Shown here piece after piece: positions 1 through 7,209 of a DNA stretch of 18,026 bases. The DNA comes from an uncultured Veillonella sp. Lineage in GTDB: Bacteria; Bacillota; Negativicutes; Veillonellales; Veillonellaceae. The DNA lies in NCBI RefSeq assembly GCF_915069625.1, contig NZ_CAJZFD010000014.1:1-18026 (forward strand), in the 5' to 3' direction. Position 1 is the stretch's first letter. Each line of letters begins with the position of its first letter. Below the pieces are notes generated by a model. It was not told where the DNA came from. It saw only the letters and a list, made by a program, of their open reading frames with translations, and did not search any database. A program made the position numbers and the translations under genes.

Positions 1-631
1 AATCTAATAAGTTATTAGAATAGTACTTCCATACTATACCAGTTTCTAAATCTATCTTAGTAATGCTTCCAAAATCAACATTATAGAATATATTATTAGA
101 AATTTTATACGTATCAATTTTCGATAATTTAGAACCTGTAGCTAAATTATAAATCCCACGGGTTTCGTAAGAGAAAAAGAATGGAAATCTAATTATATTG
201 CCTTCCTCTATAGGAATTCTTTCCCTAAAGTCAGCATAAAATTTACTTTTCCAAACCTCCTGTTCCGCATCAGAGAAACGACTAAATTCCGGATATACAT
301 TAGTAATGTCATCTATTCTGATTTCATTAGGTGGCTCTTTATGTAATATAAATACATGATCGTTGTTTAATTCATTATATACACCAATACCATTTGTAGT
401 TATATAATATATTTTCCCTCGTACTTCATCAAAACCAAGAACATTAGAAGCAATTATATTAGTTGGCTCTTTGTAATATATTATACTTCCCCTTAGATCC
501 AAATAGTGGATAAATGGGTGTATAAAATTTGTAGCAAAGAAAAGCCAAACACCCAAAATAATACTTACTACTATTAAACAAGAAAGACCTATTCTCTCAA
601 GCCATTTTTTTGAATTTTTCCCTATCTGCAT
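1..631 (-). CDS. Membrane-anchored protein of unknown function, 3' end outside the window
   Basis: Reading the minus strand from an ATG at 631 gives an uninterrupted frame of 210 codons that runs off the window edge, so the C-terminus is missing. A GGATGAG ribosome binding site precedes the ATG. The N-terminus is lysine-rich (MQIGKNSKKWLERIG) and is followed by one hydrophobic segment (about residues 15-34), suggesting an N-in, single-pass protein whose bulk is extracytoplasmic. The visible ectodomain has short aromatic, strand-like stretches such as KIYYITTNGIGVYN and ITKIDLETGIVWKY. The latter resembles the D-x-x-T-G-x-x-x-W blade motif of PQQ-like or BamB-like beta-propellers, but one motif is thin evidence. 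The DNA is clearly more AT-rich than the hem genes. I do not recognise the family; an accessory surface or periplasmic protein is the most that can be inferred. Confidence 0.7.
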   Translation of the reverse strand, partial: MQIGKNSKKWLERIGLSCLIVVSIILGVWLFFATNFIHPFIHYLDLRGSIIYYKEPTNIIASNVLGFDEVRGKIYYITTNGIGVYNELNNDHVFILHKEPPNEIRIDDITNVYPEFSRFSDAEQEVWKSKFYADFRERIPIEEGNIIRFPFFFSYETRGIYNLATGSKLSKIDTYKISNNIFYNVDFGSITKIDLETGIVWKYYSNNLLD

Positions 632-842
632 GAAAGCTCATCCAATCAATTTCATCAACGAACTTAAAATCATTTATCTACATAAGTTAGCTCCAAAGAT
701 ACCTCACCACTAGAAGTTAATGTATATAATAAAGGTAAAAACCACGTGAGTCACAACTACATTGATAGACTTAATTAATTTCATCCACTAAATACAATAG
801 TCTCGCCCTATATTAAATTTAATTTGACTCATTAAATTCAGA
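632..842. other. AT-rich intergenic spacer
   Basis: The 211 bases between the partial membrane protein and the 82-residue protein hold no convincing gene. A 24-codon minus-strand frame (784-710) encodes a hydrophobic peptide, but it lacks a ribosome binding site. No strong terminator hairpin or consensus promoter is visible, although AT-rich -10-like stretches occur near 720-735. The spacer may carry the promoter of the downstream gene. Confidence 0.4.
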
Positions 843-1091
843 CTATAATAGTCCATTATCCATCAGCAATCCCAACAAAGTAAATATTTCGAAAAATAAT
901 AAGATACACAAAATAATCCTTACTACACGTCTCACTATAGGCTTAGCAGGAGCAAAAGATTCTATGCTATCATGATTCCCAATCAACTCAGGAATACAAA
1001 TAAACGCAATAGTAAGACCTATAGCTTGAATTGCACCGCTAACCTCATAATTTGTATTATATAAATTTAGTAAAGAATCAATGAACTCCAT
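843..1091 (-). CDS. Small two-helix membrane protein of unknown function
   Basis: This 82-residue protein starts at an ATG preceded by a clear AAGGAG site. Two hydrophobic segments are visible, at about residues 18-37 (containing AIGLTIAFICIPELIG) and 55-78 (containing IILCILLFFEIFTLLGLL). A short polar loop with a basic RR pair (PIVRRVVR) lies between them. The likely topology is a helical hairpin in the cytoplasmic membrane. It lies 55 bases downstream of the 142-residue protein gene, with no terminator between, so the two may share a transcript. No family is recognised. Its small size and AT-rich DNA would fit an accessory gene, for example an immunity-type or regulatory membrane peptide, but nothing in the sequence proves a role. 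Confidence 0.6.
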   Translation of the reverse strand: MEFIDSLLNLYNTNYEVSGAIQAIGLTIAFICIPELIGNHDSIESFAPAKPIVRRVVRIILCILLFFEIFTLLGLLMDNGLL

Positions 1092-1146
1092 TTATATACT
1101 GAATCTCCTTATAGTTTAGATAATACATAATAAATACAAGCTTTAA

Positions 1147-1575
1147 TTATCGGTCTTTTTCTAATTTAACGATGATAGCCTTTGTGTTTATATCATGAGT
1201 AATATCAACCCAAATATTATCATCTAAATCATATCCTATAATGTGACTCTTATTTACTTCACGCCAGTTTATCTTTTCTTCTGAAAGTATATTCTTTACC
1301 GATTCCAAAGTAACACGTTTATATGTATTTTTAAAAACATAAATTTGCCCGTTTCTACCTGTAGCAAAATGCTCTTCACTTACTTTATACGTCGATATAG
1401 CTGCTAACTTTTGCTCATATACTGTTAGTTTTTGTATTTGTCCCGGTCTATTAATATACGCAAGTAAAGTAACAAGTCCCATTATGAAGAATGCCATCAA
1501 GATAAAACCAATATAAAATTTAACCCTAAAAGGTGTTCGATCTAATATAGATTTTACACCGCTCCATACTTTCAT
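1147..1575 (-). CDS. Single-pass membrane protein of unknown function
   Basis: This 142-residue protein starts at an ATG with a TAGGAG site seven bases upstream. The N-terminus has basic residues and then one hydrophobic helix (about residues 19-41, FYIGFILMAFFIMGLVTLLAY). The remaining hundred residues are soluble, with alternating short strands and charged turns (for example YKVSEEHFATGRNGQIYVF). This suggests a small anchored domain outside the membrane. A TATAAT-like promoter lies about 50 bases upstream of the start codon. No recognisable catalytic motif or family signature is present. It appears to head a short AT-rich transcription unit with the 82-residue protein and perhaps the partial protein after it. 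Confidence 0.65.
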   Translation of the reverse strand: MKVWSGVKSILDRTPFRVKFYIGFILMAFFIMGLVTLLAYINRPGQIQKLTVYEQKLAAISTYKVSEEHFATGRNGQIYVFKNTYKRVTLESVKNILSEEKINWREVNKSHIIGYDLDDNIWVDITHDINTKAIIVKLEKDR

Positions 1576-1623
1576 AATGTCTCCTATAAGACCACTAAAT
1601 ATTCAATTTACTTCTATATTTTA

Positions 1624-1653
1624 ATTATATATTAAACCAACTTATATCACCAA
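1624..1653 (-). promoter_or_regulatory. Putative promoter of the 142-residue membrane protein gene
   Basis: On the minus strand a perfect TATAAT (1629-1624) sits 18 bases after TTGGTG (1653-1648), a weak -35 match. The start codon lies about 50 bases further on. A short direct repeat (AGTTGG twice, 13 bases apart) spans the spacer and could bind a regulator. The -10 is good and the -35 poor, so this is a moderate prediction. Confidence 0.45.
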
Positions 1654-1740
1654 CTGATATTTTAATATTGTTATCTTTTATTTATTTTTTGAGAATAAAA
1701 CGACTTAGTCTATAACTTAAGTATTTAAATGAATATAATA

Positions 1741-1802
1741 AAAAGCACCATCTACCTGGATCCAACGTATGTATCGTTTCCCCTAAGATAGATGGTGCTT
1801 TT
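1741..1802 (-). terminator. Long-looped inverted repeat, probable terminator of the hem operon
   Basis: Two perfect 14-base arms (1741-1754 and 1789-1802, core GCACCATCTA/TAGATGGTGC) flank a 34-base loop. Read on the minus strand, the right-hand arm runs into TTTTTATTATA, as expected for an intrinsic terminator placed about 55 bases after the XRE regulator gene. The plus-strand exit is also T-rich (TTTTGTTTT), so it could work in both directions. The loop contains a small nested stem (AACG/CGTT around seven bases). The loop is much longer than in a typical terminator. Confidence 0.65.
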
Positions 1803-1857
1803 GTTTTAAATTGTGTGAGTTAAGGAAAGCCCTCAATATACAAAGTAATATATTAAA

Positions 1858-2319
1858 CTACTTTATATTCCGTCGTGCCGCTAAACTACCAGCACTGCTC
1901 GCTAGGCCAGCCCGATTGATATGTGGGTTTCCATGTTTGTACGTTTTTGGCTTACTACTTTTATCTTCTACCTTTGATTTCTCAAATTTAGTAAATAGAT
2001 TATCTAGCTCGCGCAAGAGCGCACGTTTTTGTGAGTCTTTCAACTCGAATACTTCACCTTTATAGGCGATGTATTTATTTTTGAGTACAGGACTGAGATC
2101 ATAGATGGGCTCGTGTTGTTCTCCATTTACGTCTAACAGCTCATCTAAGGTCAATCCATAATAGCGAGACAGGGCACAGAGTGTATCTAAATCTGGTTCG
2201 CGATACCCTGTTTCGTAGTTTGAAAGCGCCGCATTACTGATACCTACGGCCTTTGCTACTTCGATTTGGCTTTTGCCCATGCGCACGCGAGCACGCTTTA
2301 AGTTCTTGTAAAACTGCAT
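1858..2319 (-). CDS. XRE-family helix-turn-helix regulator at the end of the hem operon
   Basis: This is a DNA-binding regulator with an N-terminal Cro/C1-type helix-turn-helix domain (about residues 4-62). The recognition region is GKSQIEVAKAVGISNAALSN followed by YETGYREPDLDTL and a closing GLTLDELL, all hallmarks of the family. The remaining 90 residues include a helical stretch (ELKDSQKRALLRELDNLF) and a basic, low-complexity tail (KSSKPKTYKHGNPHINRAG). A GTG at 2328 and an ATG at 2325 are possible starts, but AGGTGA at 2331-2326 is best placed for the ATG at 2319, giving 153 residues. It begins 45 bases after the hemL stop with no terminator between, and is probably co-transcribed with the tetrapyrrole genes. 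No effector-binding domain is identifiable, so any role in tetrapyrrole control is an inference from position. Confidence 0.85.
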   Translation of the reverse strand: MQFYKNLKRARVRMGKSQIEVAKAVGISNAALSNYETGYREPDLDTLCALSRYYGLTLDELLDVNGEQHEPIYDLSPVLKNKYIAYKGEVFELKDSQKRALLRELDNLFTKFEKSKVEDKSSKPKTYKHGNPHINRAGLASSAGSLAARRNIK

Positions 2320-2364
2320 GTTCATCACCTACATCGATACATAAACAACTACAAACTATATATT

Positions 2365-3669
2365 TTATAATAATGTATCACTGATTTTTTTGAAAGCTTC
2401 ATCAGCTACGGCTAATGTACGTTCGATTTCACTGCTCTTGTGGCAGATAGATACAAAGTTACTTTCATAAGGACTTGGCGCATAGTAGATACCATGGCTC
2501 AAGTTATGATGGAAGAACATTTTAAAGTGTTCTTCGTTACAAGCTGCTGCATCATCAAAGTTCTTAACTGGTTTATCAGTGAAGAAGATGGTGAACATGG
2601 AGCCTACACGTTGCACTACAACAGGCACATTGTATTGAGCAGCCAAGCGTTCAAAGCCTTCGCAAAGGGCTATGGTTGCGTCTTCTACTTGTTTGAAAAT
2701 TGTGGGATCCCGTTGCAAAATGGAAAGTGTTGCAAGACCAGAGGTAACAGCAATTGGGTTACCACTCAATGTACCAGCTTGGTAAATAGGACCAGCTGGT
2801 GCAATTTGGTTCATAATCTCACGAGCACCGCCAAATACAGCAAGAGGCATACCACCGCCAACGATTTTACCAAGGCAAGTAAGGTCTGGTTTAATATTGT
2901 AACGTTTTTGAGCACCACCGCTGCTAGCACGGAAGCCACACATAACTTCGTCAAAGATCAATAATGCACCATGAGCCTTAGTCACTTCGCGCAAGGTTTC
3001 AAGAAAGCCTGGTTCTGGAGGAACACAGCCCATATTGCCCGCTACAGGTTCCACGATGATAGCCGCAATAGTATCGCCAATCTCGTCGAATAATTTGCGT
3101 ACCGCATCAGAGTCATTGTACGGTAAAGTAATCGTATTTTCTGCTACGCCTTGAGGAACACCAGGACTATCTGGTACACCAAAGGTAGCAAGGCCAGAGC
3201 CAGCTTTCACCAAAAGTGCATCACTATGACCATGGTAACAACCAACGAATTTTACGATGCGATCGCGACCAGTATAGCCACGAGCTACGCGCAAGGCACT
3301 CATAGTTGCCTCTGTACCAGAGTTAACGAGGCGGATAACCTCCATAGATGGCATGAAGGCTTGTACCTTTTTAGCCAATTCTGTTTCTAGCAATGTAGGT
3401 GCGCCATAGCTAGTACCGCGAGGAATCGCCTCTTGTAGGCTTGCAATAACCTCAGGATTCGCATGGCCCAAAATCATAGGGCCCCAGCTCAACACATAGT
3501 CGATGTATTCGTTGTTATCGATATCATAAATACGGCTGCCGCTAGCGCTGCTGATAAATGGAGGGTTAGAACCTACACTGCGGTAGGAACGAACCGGACT
3601 GTTTACGCCGCCTGGCATATAACGTTTAGCCTCTTCAAAGGCCTTTTCAGATTTACCGAGTTGGAACAT
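2365..3669 (-). CDS. hemL: Glutamate-1-semialdehyde 2,1-aminomutase
   Basis: HemL is a cytoplasmic, PLP-dependent class III aminotransferase-fold enzyme. It moves the amino group of glutamate-1-semialdehyde to give 5-aminolevulinate, the second step of the C5 pathway after HemA. The 434-residue length matches the family. Visible signatures are the N-terminal MPGGVNSPVRSYRSVG, the cofactor-phosphate loop NSGTEA (about 116-121), GCYHGHSD (143-150), IFDEV with the ring-binding aspartate (D240), and LGKIVGGGMP with the PLP lysine K268. The ribosome binding site AAGGAG overlaps the hemB stop codon, leaving only nine bases between the genes, which suggests translational coupling. The XRE regulator follows. 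Function is secure from the motifs and from neighbours covering every adjoining pathway step. Confidence 0.97.
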   Translation of the reverse strand: MFQLGKSEKAFEEAKRYMPGGVNSPVRSYRSVGSNPPFISSASGSRIYDIDNNEYIDYVLSWGPMILGHANPEVIASLQEAIPRGTSYGAPTLLETELAKKVQAFMPSMEVIRLVNSGTEATMSALRVARGYTGRDRIVKFVGCYHGHSDALLVKAGSGLATFGVPDSPGVPQGVAENTITLPYNDSDAVRKLFDEIGDTIAAIIVEPVAGNMGCVPPEPGFLETLREVTKAHGALLIFDEVMCGFRASSGGAQKRYNIKPDLTCLGKIVGGGMPLAVFGGAREIMNQIAPAGPIYQAGTLSGNPIAVTSGLATLSILQRDPTIFKQVEDATIALCEGFERLAAQYNVPVVVQRVGSMFTIFFTDKPVKNFDDAAACNEEHFKMFFHHNLSHGIYYAPSPYESNFVSICHKSSEIERTLAVADEAFKKISDTLL

Positions 3670-3678
3670 GGTTTCTCC

Positions 3679-4653
3679 TTACTTTTGTAACCATTTAGCA
3701 ATATCTATAGCATGGTACGTAATAATGATTTTAGCACCAGCGCGCTTCATGGAAAGCATTGTTTCCATAACGAGGCGTTCTTCGTCGATAAGACCAGCTG
3801 CTGCAGCGGATTTAACCATCGCATATTCACCAGACACATTGTATACCGCCACAGGCAATTCATAGCGGTCACGTGTTTCGCGAACGATATCCAAGTAGGA
3901 CAATGCTGGTTTAATCATAATAATATCTGCACCTTCAGCGATATCAAGTTCGATTTCTCTGAAAGCTTCCAAGCGATTAGCTGGGTCCATTTGATAGGAC
4001 TTACGGTCCCCAAATTTAGGAGCCGAGTTAACAGCACCGCGGAATGGACCATAGTAAGCAGATGCGTATTTTGCGGCATAGCTCATGATGGATACATTTG
4101 TATAGCCAGCCGCATCAAGGGCTTCACGGATAGCACCTACACGGCCGTCCATCATATCGGATGGGGCTACCATATGTGCACCTGCTTCCGCTTGGCTTAC
4201 CGCTACTTTACAAAGTAATGGCAATGTTTCATCATTTAAGATTTCATGATCATCAATCATGCCACAATGGCCTGTTGTCGTATATTGGCACAAGCACACA
4301 TCAGCTACGACCAATAGGTTTGGTACAGCTGCACGGATTGCTTTAATAGCTTGTTGTACAGGTTGGGACATATCCCAAGCGGAGGAACCTTGTTCGTCCT
4401 TGTATGTAGGAATACCGAAGATTTCTACACCTAAAATACCAAGATCATATACCTCTTGAGCCATTTTTACAGCTTCATCAACAGATAAGTGGTATTGGCC
4501 TGGTAATGTATCGATTTCTTTTTTGATACCTTCACCAGGAACAATAAATAATGGATAAATTAAATCAGTTACGTCGAGTGTCGTTTCCCGTACCAAATCA
4601 CGCATTTCTGGATTGATACGCAAGCGGCGAGGACGGTATGTTAAATCGTACAT
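3679..4653 (-). CDS. hemB: Porphobilinogen synthase (5-aminolevulinate dehydratase)
   Basis: HemB condenses two 5-aminolevulinate molecules into porphobilinogen in the cytoplasm. The 324 residues match the family in length. Both Schiff-base lysines are visible: K195 in SYAAKYASAYYGPFR and K248 in MIKPALSYLDI. The metal site DVCLCQYTTTGHCG carries three cysteines (C120, C122, C130), so this is a zinc-type enzyme rather than the aspartate-rich magnesium type. The C-terminal YNVSGEYAM motif is also present. The ATG is preceded by AGGAGG. Upstream, a 102-base gap with palindromes separates it from cobA-hemD, the largest gap inside the operon; downstream hemL begins nine bases after the stop. Confidence 0.97.
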   Translation of the reverse strand: MYDLTYRPRRLRINPEMRDLVRETTLDVTDLIYPLFIVPGEGIKKEIDTLPGQYHLSVDEAVKMAQEVYDLGILGVEIFGIPTYKDEQGSSAWDMSQPVQQAIKAIRAAVPNLLVVADVCLCQYTTTGHCGMIDDHEILNDETLPLLCKVAVSQAEAGAHMVAPSDMMDGRVGAIREALDAAGYTNVSIMSYAAKYASAYYGPFRGAVNSAPKFGDRKSYQMDPANRLEAFREIELDIAEGADIIMIKPALSYLDIVRETRDRYELPVAVYNVSGEYAMVKSAAAAGLIDEERLVMETMLSMKRAGAKIIITYHAIDIAKWLQK

Positions 4654-4658
4654 GTGAT

Positions 4659-4712
4659 CCTCCTATAGGCCCTATAGGGCTCATTAAAATATTAGAAGCT
4701 AGCTCATATGAG
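4659..4712 (-). promoter_or_regulatory. Palindrome-rich hemB leader
   Basis: Just upstream of the hemB AGGAGG site is a perfect 12-base palindrome, GCCCTATAGGGC (4669-4680). It overlaps a second CCTATAGG (4662-4669) that abuts the ribosome binding site. Further up lies CTCATATGAG (4703-4712), a 10-base palindrome. In RNA the first could fold as a GCCC/GGGC stem with a UAUA loop next to the ribosome binding site. In DNA either could be a dimer operator. Function is not shown; no good -35/-10 pair was found here. Confidence 0.35.
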
Positions 4713-4755
4713 ATATTGTGATTCCCTAAATAGAAACAACTATATGCTATCCTTA

Positions 4756-6270
4756 TTAAGCCTTAGCATCATTTATAATAGCGTTAACTAAACCATCAGT
4801 TGTATATACATCGCTGATGACAGCAGGTTTAAGGCCTGCACTCATAGCCGTAGCAGCAGTGATAGGTCCGATGCAAGCAATCTTAGTATTGCCTAAGAGT
4901 TTCAATGCATCATCGCCCAATAATTGGATTGTATTAGTTACTGTAGAGGAACTTGTAAACGTAATGTAGTCTACAGTACCTGCAGTTAAGGCATTTACTA
5001 ATGCTTCTTGTTGAGATGTATCTTGTGTAGTTTCATATAAACGCAAGATATCTACATCTATATCGTGATGACGCAAAGAGCGTGGAATTACATCACGAGC
5101 TACTTTTGGTTGGATGAGCAATACGGAATCGCCTGCTTTGAGTTCTTCTTCAAGAGCCTCTACAGCAGATTCAGCTTTGTAGTCTACAGGAATAATATCT
5201 GGAACGATACCGTATTTTTGAAGTTCACGAGCTGTAGCACATCCGATTGCCGCTACTTTAGAGTTACCTAAAGCACGTGTATCCTTGCCTTCGTTATAAA
5301 GAGCATCGAAGAAGTAACGAACCCCTTCACCAGATGTGAATACGATGCATTGGTATTGTTTTGTATTATTGATGATACGACGATCTTCATCAAACAGCTC
5401 CAATGGAGATGTTTTAATCGCTGCCGCTTCTACTACATTAGCACCTTGAGCTGCTAATTTTTCGCGGAATGCACTAGCTTGGGAGCGAGCGCGTGTAACT
5501 ACAATAGTTTTACCGAATAACGGTTTATTATCGAACCATTGTAATTTTTCACGAAGGTTAACTACATCGCCTACTACGATAATAGCTGGCGCCTTTAGTT
5601 GTGCCTTTTCTACGTCTTCTACTACATGTTCAAGGGTAGATACGAGAACTTCTTGAACCGTTTTTGTACCCCAACGAACAAGCGCTACCGGTGTATTAGC
5701 TGGGCGACCGTGAGCCATCAATTTTTCTGCAATGGTAGGCAAATTGCCAACACCCATAACAAAGCAAAGTGTATCAACTGCTGTAGCAAGGCCTTCCCAG
5801 TGAATACCAGATACTGCTTTAGTTGGATCTTCATGACCTGTTACAACCGCAAAGGATGTAGCCATAGCGCGTTGTGTTACAGGAATACCAGCATAAGCAG
5901 GAGCTGCGATTGGAGATGTTACACCAGGTACAAACTCAAATGGTACGCCAGCTTCACCAAGGGCCATAGCCTCTTCACCACCACGGCCAAATACGAGTGG
6001 ATCTCCGCCTTTTAAGCGAGCCACGATTTTGCCTTCTTTACCTTTTTGTACTAAAAGCTCATTGATTTCCCATTGGTGCATTGTGTGATCTTTACATTGT
6101 TTACCAGCGTAAATCAATTCTGCATCTGGGCGTGCCCATTCAAGTAAATGAGCATCTGCTAAATAGTCATAAACAATTACATCTGCTTTTTCAATGCATT
6201 CGCGACCTTTTACAGTAATGAGTTTAACATCGCCAGGGCCTGCACCGATTAGATATACCATACCTGTCAT
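4756..6270 (-). CDS. cobA-hemD: Fused uroporphyrinogen-III C-methyltransferase / uroporphyrinogen-III synthase
   Basis: This 504-residue protein joins two enzymes. Residues 1 to about 245 are a SAM-dependent tetrapyrrole methylase (CobA/SUMT) that methylates uroporphyrinogen III twice to precorrin-2. Its signatures are YLIGAGPGD at the N-terminus, ARLKGGDPLVFGRGGEE (84-100), VPGVTSPIAAPAYAGIPVTQR and VTGHE. Residues from about 253 are a HemD-type uroporphyrinogen-III synthase, beginning GKTIVVTRARSQASAF and containing VFTSGEGVRYFFDAL and YITFTSSSTV. HemD closes hydroxymethylbilane to uroporphyrinogen III, so one polypeptide makes and consumes that intermediate. This fusion is known in Clostridia and Negativicutes. 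The ATG overlaps the hemC stop as ATGA, with a GAAGGAA site upstream; an in-frame ATG at 6261 is less well placed. Confidence 0.95.
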   Translation of the reverse strand: MTGMVYLIGAGPGDVKLITVKGRECIEKADVIVYDYLADAHLLEWARPDAELIYAGKQCKDHTMHQWEINELLVQKGKEGKIVARLKGGDPLVFGRGGEEAMALGEAGVPFEFVPGVTSPIAAPAYAGIPVTQRAMATSFAVVTGHEDPTKAVSGIHWEGLATAVDTLCFVMGVGNLPTIAEKLMAHGRPANTPVALVRWGTKTVQEVLVSTLEHVVEDVEKAQLKAPAIIVVGDVVNLREKLQWFDNKPLFGKTIVVTRARSQASAFREKLAAQGANVVEAAAIKTSPLELFDEDRRIINNTKQYQCIVFTSGEGVRYFFDALYNEGKDTRALGNSKVAAIGCATARELQKYGIVPDIIPVDYKAESAVEALEEELKAGDSVLLIQPKVARDVIPRSLRHHDIDVDILRLYETTQDTSQQEALVNALTAGTVDYITFTSSSTVTNTIQLLGDDALKLLGNTKIACIGPITAATAMSAGLKPAVISDVYTTDGLVNAIINDAKA

Positions 6271-7205
6271 TTTATGATTCCTTCCTCTATGAGAGCATCC
6301 ACAATATGTTTGCCGCCTTCTTCATATAAGGCTTTTGCAAGGTTTTTACCAAGAATTTCAGCTTTTTTAGCAGGGCCAGAAATTTCTCCTTCGTATACGG
6401 TTTTACCGTCGAGGGAGGCAATCATAGCCTTTAATGTCAATTGACCTTTATGGATAGTGCCATGTACCCCCATAGGCACTTGGCAACCACCATTTAACTG
6501 ACGCAAGAAACTGCGCTCTCCTTCAACGGCATAGCGTGTAGCTTCGTCGTTAATAGGAGCTAGCATTTCAAGCATTTCCGTATCGTCAGCGCGGCACTCG
6601 ATAGCAAGAGCACCTTGACCAACGGCAGGAATCATTTCATCAGCTTTAAATACTTGGGTAATTTGATCATCTATGCCCAACCGTTTAAGACCAGCTTGTG
6701 CCAAGATAACACCATCTAATTTTTCTGTTTCAATCTTGCTCAAACGAGTTTGTACATTGCCGCGAATCACCTCCACCTTAAGGTCCGGTCTCACATGCAA
6801 TAATTGCGCTTGACGGCGCAAGCTGCTTGTGCCGACACGAGCCCCTTGAGGTAATTTATCTAATGTTTTATACACAGGGCTTACGAGCGCATCGTAAGGA
6901 ACTTCACGGGCTGAAATAGCACCTAGAGTAAGACCATCTGGCAACTCTGTAGGCATATCTTTCAAGCTATGTACAGCGATATCGATGTCGCCTTTATGCA
7001 TTGCCTCTTCTAGCTCAGCGGTAAATAAACCTTTGCCACCAACTTGAGCCAGTGGTTTTTCCAAGATACGGTCACCCTTTGTGTTAAAGTGAACAAGTTC
7101 TACTGTAATGTTTGGGTACAGACGTTGTAACTCTGCACTAATATGTTCAGCCTGCCATAGGGCAAGGGCACTTTTTCGCGTGCCGATTCGAATATGGTCT
7201 CTCAT
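6267..7205 (-). CDS. hemC: Hydroxymethylbilane synthase (porphobilinogen deaminase)
   Basis: HemC links four porphobilinogen units head to tail into hydroxymethylbilane, the substrate of the downstream HemD domain. Counting from the ATG at 7205 the protein has 312 residues, typical of the family. Visible motifs are IRIGTRKSALALWQA at the start, HSLKDMPTELP with the catalytic aspartate (D83), GTSSLRRQAQL (125-135), and LNGGCQVPMGVH carrying C241, the expected dipyrromethane cofactor attachment residue. A longer frame opens with a TTG at 7226 inside hemA, but AGAAGG is better spaced for the ATG at 7205, which lies just after the hemA stop (7210-7212). The gene ends in a 3-base overlap with cobA-hemD. 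Confidence 0.96.
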   Translation of the reverse strand: MRDHIRIGTRKSALALWQAEHISAELQRLYPNITVELVHFNTKGDRILEKPLAQVGGKGLFTAELEEAMHKGDIDIAVHSLKDMPTELPDGLTLGAISAREVPYDALVSPVYKTLDKLPQGARVGTSSLRRQAQLLHVRPDLKVEVIRGNVQTRLSKIETEKLDGVILAQAGLKRLGIDDQITQVFKADEMIPAVGQGALAIECRADDTEMLEMLAPINDEATRYAVEGERSFLRQLNGGCQVPMGVHGTIHKGQLTLKAMIASLDGKTVYEGEISGPAKKAEILGKNLAKALYEEGGKHIVDALIEEGIIK

Positions 7206-7209
7206 GGCA

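Noticed and set aside
710..784. Possible 24-residue hydrophobic peptide on the minus strand (begins MKLIKSINVVV)
   Set aside because: No ribosome binding site, very AT-rich DNA in which such frames occur by chance, and no conserved feature to support it.
1..1740. Mobile element or prophage remnant
   Set aside because: The region is AT-rich and accessory-looking, but there is no transposase, integrase or attachment-site repeat in it.
2440..2964. Plus-strand open frame of 174 codons
   Set aside because: It lies wholly antisense to hemL, has no ribosome binding site or family resemblance, and is explained by hemL codon usage.
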